Shown: positions 1 through 12,928 of the stretch, one piece after another
Layout: every line of letters begins with the position of its first letter
How positions within the stretch are numbered: the stretch's first letter is position 1
Notes under the pieces: generated by a model
The model's input: the letters and a program-made list of their open reading frames with translations, nothing else
Told to the model about the DNA's origin: nothing
The model's database searches: none
Program-made: the position numbers and the translations under genes
Assembly: GCA_937967285.1 (NCBI GenBank)
Contig: CALBSU010000827.1
Coordinates: 1 to 12,928 of the forward strand
Direction: 5' to 3'
Source of the DNA: an uncultured Acidobacteriota bacterium
GTDB taxonomy: Bacteria > Acidobacteriota > Blastocatellia > RBC074
Length of the DNA stretch: 12,928 nucleotides

Positions 1-1976
<1,976 letters not shown>

Positions 1977-2006
1977 CAATTATTCATGTCCCCGTTGACG
2001 GAGAGG

Positions 2007-3536
2007 TCAGTTCTTCTTCTTCTTTTTGCCGGTGTCGGATGCGCCGCCGAGCGCTTTCGCCCGACTGGCGTACTCCTCGGCCTCTCGCTTGCGGCCGGCA
2101 AGCGTCAGCGCGTCGGCTGCCGATTTCTGGAAGGTCGAATTGGCCGGCTCCATGTCGGCCGCCCGTTTGAACGCATCGGCCGCCTCGGACTTGCGCCCCA
2201 GATTGACCAGCGCCATCCCCAGATGGTAATGCGGGTTCGGATTTCGATCATCGTACTTGATCGCCTGCTGCAGATTCTCGACCGCCGCATCATACTTTCT
2301 CAGCTTGATCAGCGCCGTCCCGAGGTTGTTGTAGATGGTCGCGCTGCGCGGCTCGAGTTTAGCAGCGATCGCGAACTCTTCGGAAGCCTCGAGCGGCCGG
2401 TTGATATGATTGTAGAGATTGCCGAGACTGTTGCGCGGGAAGGCCCAGTTGCGGTCGTATGACTGCGCCGCGACGTATGCCCGGATCGCTTCGTCGTATC
2501 TGCCCTGCAGGAAGAGAATTCCGCCGAGGTTGGCATAAGTGAAAGCAGCCTTGGGCGCCAGTTGCACCGCCCGCTCTATCTCCTGGTTGGCGCGCTCGAA
2601 GTCGCGCTGATCGGCGTAGATGCGTCCCATCACTGCGTGCGCGAGGGCCGAATCGGGCGAGAGCGAGATCGCCTTGTCGCCGGCCTGTTTCGCCTCCTCC
2701 ATCCGCTTCTGGACGCGGAGCGAGTTGCTCAGCCCGGCCCAGGCGTCGGAATTGTTCGGATCCTTTTCGATCGCCGCCCGGTAGGTCTCGATCGAACGCT
2801 CGCGGTTCTCGCGGGTTCCGCTCTGGAAGAGCGCGTTGGCGAGGTTGTTGTAGACGCCCGCGTCCTGCGCGCCCGCCTTGATCGCCGCCCGGTACTCCTC
2901 GATCGCATCGAGATAGCGTTTCAGTTCATAGAGCGAATCGGCGCGCCCGCGTCTGGCCTCCGCCGCGACCGAGCCCTGCGCACCGACCTTCTGATATTCG
3001 CTCTCCGCGCCGGCGTAATCCCTCAGTTCATAGAGCGCGTCGGCCAGGCCGAGCCGCGCCTCGGACGAATCGGGCTGGACTGAAAGCGCCTTCCGGAAGG
3101 ACTCCGCGGCATTTCGCGAGTCGCCCTTGGCGATCAGCTCCTCGGCACGGATCACGTGCTGATCGAAGAGCGGCAGCGCCGTCGGCGGAGCTCCCCCGCC
3201 GGGTATCGCCGAAGGCGGCTTCGCCACCGCGACGGTGGTGGAGATCGCCCCGGCCGCCGGAGCAGGCAGGCCCGACTTCGTGTTCTTCGCGCCTGACGAG
3301 CCGGCCATCTCCGTCACATCCGCCTTCATGTCCCTGCTTCCCGGATCCGCGGAAGATGCCAGCAGATTGCGGTTGGCGTTCCTGAAGACAGGTTTTCTGA
3401 CACGCTTGATCTGTTTGAGCGGAATGGGATCGGAATCGACTCCCAGATGTCCGATGTCCTGTGCGATCGTCCAGGTCATGCTGACTGCGACAGCGATTAT
3501 CGTGCAGAGCACCAGTCTGGCGGGTCTTGTTGTCAT
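2007..3536 (-). CDS. Exported or membrane-anchored TPR repeat protein
   Basis: A 509-residue protein. Residues about 7-25 form a hydrophobic segment after a basic N-terminus: an uncleaved anchor or a signal peptide possibly cleaved near TIA-QD. Residues 30-125 are low-complexity, rich in Pro, Ala and Gly, with several basic stretches. From about 128 to 495 there are roughly ten to eleven tandem tetratricopeptide repeats with the usual pattern, for example VYNNLANALFQSG, TYANLGGILFLQGRYDEAI and IYNNLGTALIKLRKYDAAV. The tail is a lysine cluster (GKKKKKN). TPR arrays bind other proteins, and no catalytic motif is visible. The start is supported by AAAGGG 5 nt upstream of the ATG. The stop lies 30 nt before the kinase start on the same strand, so the two are probably co-transcribed. 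A role as scaffold or substrate of that kinase is inference from position only. Confidence 0.93.
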   Translation of the reverse strand: MTTRPARLVLCTIIAVAVSMTWTIAQDIGHLGVDSDPIPLKQIKRVRKPVFRNANRNLLASSADPGSRDMKADVTEMAGSSGAKNTKSGLPAPAAGAISTTVAVAKPPSAIPGGGAPPTALPLFDQHVIRAEELIAKGDSRNAAESFRKALSVQPDSSEARLGLADALYELRDYAGAESEYQKVGAQGSVAAEARRGRADSLYELKRYLDAIEEYRAAIKAGAQDAGVYNNLANALFQSGTRENRERSIETYRAAIEKDPNNSDAWAGLSNSLRVQKRMEEAKQAGDKAISLSPDSALAHAVMGRIYADQRDFERANQEIERAVQLAPKAAFTYANLGGILFLQGRYDEAIRAYVAAQSYDRNWAFPRNSLGNLYNHINRPLEASEEFAIAAKLEPRSATIYNNLGTALIKLRKYDAAVENLQQAIKYDDRNPNPHYHLGMALVNLGRKSEAADAFKRAADMEPANSTFQKSAADALTLAGRKREAEEYASRAKALGGASDTGKKKKKN

Positions 3537-3618
3537 GACAGCCCTTTCATAGCTTCTTCAGCCCCGTTCGGCGAGCCGATGGCTCGTGGTTCACGTTTCT
3601 CAGGGCACAGATGCTCGA

Positions 3619-3648
3619 ATAATACACCAGGGTTGCTCATCTTGAATA
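3619..3648 (-). promoter_or_regulatory. Weak candidate promoter for the TPR-kinase operon
   Basis: Read on the minus strand, TATTAT (3619-3624) is an acceptable -10 box. The best -35 at an 18-nt spacing is TATTCA (3643-3648), only a half match. The transcript would start near 3612 and have a leader of about 75 nt containing the hairpin CGAGCC/GGCTCG at 3572-3586. It is the best candidate I could find in the divergent region facing this way, but the match is poor. Confidence 0.25.
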
Positions 3649-3796
3649 GTCGAATCACACACCGTTAGATTAGAAAACGGCGGCCAGGTCTCCCCTCGTT
3701 TGTTTTCGATCGTATCCATTAATATATGTATCAAACGGGATTGGCCGGACCGGCGGGGCGGACGATCAGCGATCGGCGGGTTCTACGGCCGGGTTC

Positions 3797-3825
3797 TTGA
3801 CACTCAACACGGCCCAACGTATGAT
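3797..3825 (+). promoter_or_regulatory. Near-consensus sigma70-type promoter for the CDP-alcohol phosphatidyltransferase gene
   Basis: A perfect TTGACA at 3797-3802, a 17-nt spacer, then TATGAT at 3820-3825 (five of six matches). Transcription would start near 3832, giving a leader of about 109 nt before the ATG at 3941. It lies in the roughly 400-nt divergent intergenic region (3537-3940), whose remaining content is the hairpin at 3572-3586, an AT-rich patch around 3717-3731 and a short upstream reading frame at 3898-3933. Confidence 0.7.
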
Positions 3826-3897
3826 TCGACCCTTGTAATCCTTTTTTCATTGAAAAGATTCAGTAAACTGGATTTCGGTGATCCGGCGGGAGAATCG

Positions 3898-3933
3898 ATG
3901 GGAAGAGGGCGGATGGGTCTGCAAGAGAGCTGA
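3898..3933 (+). other. Short upstream open reading frame in the leader (11 codons)
   Basis: ATG at 3898 is preceded by GGGAG about 6 nt upstream, a better ribosome site than that of the main gene. It encodes MGRGRMGLQES and stops with TGA at 3931-3933, 7 nt before the phosphatidyltransferase ATG. It lies in a different frame from the main gene. It could be a translated leader peptide coupling ribosomes onto the next start, or chance; nothing in the peptide suggests amino-acid sensing. Confidence 0.25.
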
Positions 3934-3940
3934 CGGAAAC

Positions 3941-4636
<696 letters not shown>

Positions 4637-4700
4637 CCGGCGCGATCACGATCAATCATCAGACAACCTGAGGAGAAGTGCAGTTAAATCAACTGATCAT

Positions 4701-5609
<909 letters not shown>

Positions 5610-5623
5610 ACAAACGGTCCAGC

Positions 5624-5629
5624 TATAAT
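5624..5629 (+). promoter_or_regulatory. Candidate -10 box (TATAAT) upstream of the DUF3592-accC genes
   Basis: A perfect TATAAT lies 14 nt after the preceding stop codon. No good -35 exists at 16-18 nt spacing (the hexamer at 17 nt is CGCAGG), so this needs an activator or is chance. If used, transcription would start at about 5636, exactly at the foot of the hairpin at 5635-5680. Confidence 0.3.
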
Positions 5630-5634
5630 TCGTT

Positions 5635-5683
5635 GCGGCCTCAAGTCGGAAGAGCACTCTTCACCCGCGCTTGAGGCCGTTTT
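5635..5683 (+). terminator. Nested hairpin with short T-tract between zinc-ribbon gene and DUF3592 gene
   Basis: The arms CGGCCTCAAG (5636-5645) and CTTGAGGCCG (5670-5679) pair perfectly over 10 bp, with an extra G-U pair at 5635/5680, followed by TTTT (5680-5683). Inside the loop GAAGA (5649-5653) pairs with TCTTC (5658-5662). This looks like an intrinsic terminator for the upstream genes, with a modest T-tract, sitting just before the ribosome site AGGAG at 5687-5691 of the next gene. It may equally be a 5' leader stem-loop if the TATAAT at 5624 is active. Confidence 0.55.
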
Positions 5684-5705
5684 CACAGGAGTTGCCCCAC
5701 AATCG

Positions 5706-6020
5706 ATGCAGGAAAATAAGATGCGTCCCAGGTGGCTCTCTCGTCTGATCAACTATTTTACGGGACGTGACCCGGTCGCGGAGTATCTTGCGTGGCTGGC
5801 CAGTTACGGCCGCGTCACCGAAGGCAGGATACTCGATTCGCAACTGGACGAGGCCGGAGAGACGACCGTCTATTACCGGTACAATATCGCCAACGTCGAC
5901 TACGAGACGTCGCAGAAACTGAGGCCCGAGCAGATGGGCAACGGGCAGATCTATGTCCCGGGCGCGAGCGTGACGGTCCGTTTCGATCCGAGGAATCCCG
6001 GCAGTTCAATCATTCCCTGA
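5706..6020 (+). CDS. DUF3592-like small protein
   Basis: 104 residues. The first 25 are basic and aromatic (WLSRLINYFTGRDPVAEYLAW) without a convincing membrane helix. The rest is a compact beta-rich domain: GRVTEGRILDSQLDE, then TVYYRYNIANVDYETS, then YVPGASVTVRFDPRNPGSS. The pattern Y-x-Y-x(n)-PG-x-x-V-x-V-x-(Y/F)-DP-x-NP is typical of DUF3592 proteins, whose function is unknown and which are usually membrane-linked. Family DUF3592 is my recognition by pattern, not by search. The start ATG 5706 is 14 nt from AGGAG (5687-5691), rather long; ATG 5721 is an in-frame alternative. The stop is one base before the accC ATG, so the two genes are probably translationally coupled. No biochemical link to carboxylation is evident. 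Confidence 0.8.
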   Translation: MQENKMRPRWLSRLINYFTGRDPVAEYLAWLASYGRVTEGRILDSQLDEAGETTVYYRYNIANVDYETSQKLRPEQMGNGQIYVPGASVTVRFDPRNPGSSIIP

Positions 6021-6021
6021 A

Positions 6022-7518
<1,497 letters not shown>

Positions 7519-7525
7519 AAATTTC

Positions 7526-7552
7526 GACAGGATTGACAGGATTTACAGGATA
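7526..7552 (+). repeat. Tandem 9-mer repeat, three units
   Basis: Three consecutive nonamers, GACAGGATT, GACAGGATT and TACAGGATA, start 8 nt after the accC stop. The unit is not part of either neighbouring gene: stops are present in the frame of accC. Its function is unknown. The regular ACAGGAT spacing of 9 nt suggests either a mobile-repeat remnant or a protein or RNA binding array. Confidence 0.75.
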
Positions 7553-7557
7553 AATTT

Positions 7558-8130
<573 letters not shown>

Positions 8131-8131
8131 G

Positions 8132-8491
8132 ATGACAAAAGAATCTGACAAGGCGGAAACGGCTCCGCGCCGACTGCTATTTCTGGTCCACTGGCACGAT
8201 GCTGAGGCAGAAGAGATGGCTTCCGGGCTGAGAGAAGCCGGCTGGCTGGTCAGGACCGGTAAATTCGAGATGAGCGATCTGAAGGCAGCCCGTCCGTGCA
8301 TTGTCATCGTCTCTCTGCGGCGACTGCCCTCCCACGGACGAGAGGTCGCCGATGCTATCCGGTCCACGAAGTGGGGACGCGAGGTTCCGATCATCTTCGT
8401 GGACGGCCTGCCCGAAAAGGCAGAGACCATGCGCCTCAGGTTCCCGGACAATGAATTCATCTCGCGGGAGCATCCGACGGAGACGTTCTGA
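8132..8491 (+). CDS. Receiver-like (CheY-fold) protein lacking the phosphorylation site
   Basis: 119 residues with an alternating beta/alpha pattern like a response-regulator receiver: RLLFLVHWHD (14-23), a helix EAEEMASGLREAGW, CIVIVSLRR (56-64), a helix HGREVADAIRSTKW, VPIIFVDGLPEK (85-96) and FPDNEFIS (104-111). The aspartate that is phosphorylated at the end of strand 3 is S61 here, the first-strand acidic pair is reduced to D23, and the conserved Lys of strand 5 is missing. If the fold is right, it is a pseudo-receiver that cannot be phosphorylated in the usual way. The gene begins one base after the carrier-protein stop, so it is probably coupled to it, but a role in carboxylase control is only inference from position. 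There is no ribosome site apart from the overlap region. Confident as a gene, less so for family. Confidence 0.8.
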   Translation: MTKESDKAETAPRRLLFLVHWHDAEAEEMASGLREAGWLVRTGKFEMSDLKAARPCIVIVSLRRLPSHGREVADAIRSTKWGREVPIIFVDGLPEKAETMRLRFPDNEFISREHPTETF

Positions 8492-8514
8492 CGGCCGCTA
8501 TTTACATAACCTGC

Positions 8515-8543
8515 TTGAACTTTAGGCCCGTCTCTGGTAACTT
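8515..8543 (+). promoter_or_regulatory. Candidate promoter for rpsO
   Basis: TTGAAC (8515-8520), a 17-nt spacer, then TAACTT (8538-8543) preceded by TGG, which gives an extended -10 (TGNTAACTT). Transcription would start near 8550 with a leader of about 110 nt. This sits just after the end of the carboxylase genes, so rpsO-pnp likely forms its own transcription unit. Confidence 0.5.
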
Positions 8544-8549
8544 CTATCT

Positions 8550-8659
8550 CTTCATGCGCCACCCCGGAAGCCCGCCGTAAGCGAGGAATCGGGACAGGTC
8601 ATGCAGGGCTTTTTGGACGTTATAAGATTCGATATTGTGGAGGCAAGAAAGAGAGCGTA
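8550..8659 (+). promoter_or_regulatory. rpsO 5' leader with alternative pairings
   Basis: AAGCCC (8568-8573) can pair with GGGCTT (8606-8611), followed by a T-run (8610-8614), terminator-like but short-stemmed. CCCG (8571-8574) can instead pair with CGGG (8590-8593), which excludes the first pairing. GGAGG lies at 8639-8643, 16 nt before the ATG, too far for a usual ribosome site; GAGAG at 8651-8655 is closer but weaker. S15 leaders in several phyla bind S15 and repress translation, and this leader is a candidate for such control. The structure is by eye only. Confidence 0.35.
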
Positions 8660-8929
8660 ATGGCGTTAGCAAAGGAAGCGAAGATAGACATCATCGGTGA
8701 GTACAAGACCCACCCGACCGACACCGGATCGCCTGAAGTTCAGGTCGCGCTGTTGACCAAGAGGATCAACGAACTGACCGACCATTTCAGGACCCACAAC
8801 AAGGACAATCATTCGCGTCGCGGACTGCTCAAGCTGGTCAGCCAGCGCCGCAGCCTGCTCGATTATCTGAAGAAGCGCGATATCAGCCGTTATCATGATC
8901 TGATCGGCCGGCTGGGTCTGCGCAAGTAA
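8660..8929 (+). CDS. rpsO: 30S ribosomal protein S15
   Basis: 89 residues, the standard length. It binds the central domain of 16S rRNA early in 30S assembly, and in many bacteria represses its own mRNA. Diagnostic segments: [19 protein letters not shown] (18-36), [19 protein letters not shown] (46-64) and LLDYLKKRD, covering the conserved His, Asp and Ser residues that contact the rRNA three-way junction. The start is fixed by family length and by the MALAKE N-terminus. It is followed by pnp after 409 nt, the same order as in many bacteria. A candidate promoter lies at 8515-8543. No oddities in the protein. Confidence 0.98.
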   Translation: MALAKEAKIDIIGEYKTHPTDTGSPEVQVALLTKRINELTDHFRTHNKDNHSRRGLLKLVSQRRSLLDYLKKRDISRYHDLIGRLGLRK

Positions 8930-8947
8930 CGACACGGTATTCCACTG

Positions 8948-11450
<2,503 letters not shown>

Positions 11451-11453
11451 TCT

Positions 11454-11582
11454 GGGAGCGCCGGCGGCCTCGCCGGCCTTCTCCCTGCTCAGTATTTCTT
11501 TAAACGGGGTAGACGGCGGAGTCGCCGTCTACTTCCGCAGATAAATCCGGAAGATTCAGCCGGCGAGGCCGCCGGCGCTCCC
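11454..11582. repeat. REP-doublet-like palindromic element with three hairpins
   Basis: The arms 11454-11477 and 11559-11582 are perfect inverted copies of 24 bp, beginning GGGAGCG and ending CGCTCCC. Each arm is itself a hairpin: GCCGGCG/CGCCGGC with a 4-nt loop (11460-11477 and 11559-11576). The 81-nt centre holds a third perfect palindrome, GTAGACGGCG/CGCCGTCTAC (11509-11532, loop GAGT), and a fourth stem CTTCCG/CGGAAG (11532-11553). This is the layout of a REP doublet (REPIN/BIME) or small non-autonomous element. It lies 4 nt after pnp and 11 nt before the next gene start, and could terminate transcription or stabilise the pnp mRNA. Confidence 0.8.
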
Positions 11583-11593
11583 GGCAGGTGAAC

Positions 11594-12676
<1,083 letters not shown>

Positions 12677-12682
12677 TGGACG

Positions 12683-12709
12683 GGGCCGGCGGAGATCATC
12701 CGCCGGCCC
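12683..12709. terminator. GC-rich hairpin after the propeller gene
   Basis: GGGCCGGCGGA (12683-12693) pairs perfectly over 11 bp with TCCGCCGGCCC (12699-12709) across the loop GATCA, 7 nt after the stop. It is followed by TCTTCC rather than a T-run. It could stop transcription from both sides, since the frame at the right edge points toward it, but strict intrinsic termination is uncertain. Confidence 0.6.
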
Positions 12710-12790
12710 TCTTCCCCGCCCCATCCCGCCAGAATCCCGCCTCTAAAGTTTTCTCTTCATTGATGGCACTTTTCGCCCTCTTATTACGCC

Positions 12791-12928
12791 TTATAAAGTA
12801 AGGGTGGATAAATTTTCATACTGTTGATGGAGCGTCAGCCAGGGCTCAAGCCGTAATAGCAACGCCGCAAAACGCATAAGATGGTCCTTTCCATAAATTC
12901 GACGCACCGCGCATTCACGGTACTGTGC
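12791..12928 (-). pseudogene. Partial minus-strand frame at window edge; possible decayed REP-associated (Y1) transposase N-terminus
   Basis: On the minus strand an open frame enters from the right edge and stops with TAA at 12791-12793 (45 codons visible). It contains VRRIYGKDHL, similar by eye to the N-terminus of REP-associated tyrosine transposases (pattern RRYYGxxHLHF then SCYRR). The expected next motif appears shifted in another frame (RRCYYGLSP), and a plausible Met-Arg-Gly start lies in yet another frame at 12912-12914, so if the likeness is real the gene is frameshifted and truncated. The stretch 12730-12830 is AT-richer than the rest. The family call is weak; it may equally be a short non-coding edge or an unrelated gene's tail. 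Confidence 0.25.

Noticed and set aside
3572-3586. Hairpin CGAGCC/GGCTCG in the divergent region as a terminator
   Set aside because: No T-tract on either strand and a position inside the TPR gene's likely leader; noted only as a leader stem.
12805-12813. DnaA-box-like sequence (TTATCCACC on the minus strand)
   Set aside because: A single site with one mismatch from the consensus and no cluster; not an origin.

Overview
The window is about 12.9 kb of GC-rich bacterial chromosome. Its gene content points to Acidobacteriota, possibly class Blastocatellia: a Ser/Thr kinase fused to a formylglycine-generating-enzyme (FGE)-like domain, a TPR partner, a zinc-ribbon membrane protein with a GspG-like tail, a DUF3592 protein, a TolB-like propeller and the rpsO-pnp pair. 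This placement is inferred from gene types and protein style, not from a marker-gene comparison.

Layout. (1) On the minus strand, positions 1-3536, a secreted or membrane-anchored TPR protein is followed 30 nt later by a transmembrane Ser/Thr kinase with an extracytoplasmic FGE-like domain. The kinase runs off the left edge. (2) A divergent intergenic region of about 400 nt carries a near-consensus sigma70-type promoter facing right. (3) On the plus strand, 3941-6020, lie a CDP-alcohol phosphatidyltransferase, a zinc-ribbon/three-TM/GspG-like protein and a DUF3592-like small protein. (4) At 6022-8491 are biotin carboxylase, a 114-nt intergenic repeat block, a biotin carboxyl carrier protein and a degenerate receiver-like protein. 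The two biotin proteins together resemble a split acyl-CoA carboxylase alpha subunit; no carboxyltransferase gene is present here. (5) At 8515-11450 are a promoter and leader for rpsO, a hairpin-rich spacer of about 400 nt, and pnp, the usual S15/PNPase gene pair. (6) At 11454-11582 sits a REP-doublet-like palindromic element with perfect 24-bp inverted arms and an inner palindrome. (7) At 11594-12676 is an exported TolB-like propeller protein ending in a strong hairpin. (8) The right edge holds an AT-richer stretch with a short minus-strand reading frame that may be a decayed REP-associated transposase.

The genes are mostly housekeeping (phospholipid headgroup transfer, carboxylation of acyl-CoA, ribosome, RNA decay) mixed with envelope signalling. 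I found no defence system, prophage, CRISPR array, tRNA or rRNA. The least ordinary parts are the intergenic repeats (11454-11582 and 7526-7630), the FGE-like domain without its catalytic cysteines, and the zinc-ribbon/pseudopilin-like hybrid. I see nothing I would call a clearly new multi-gene system.
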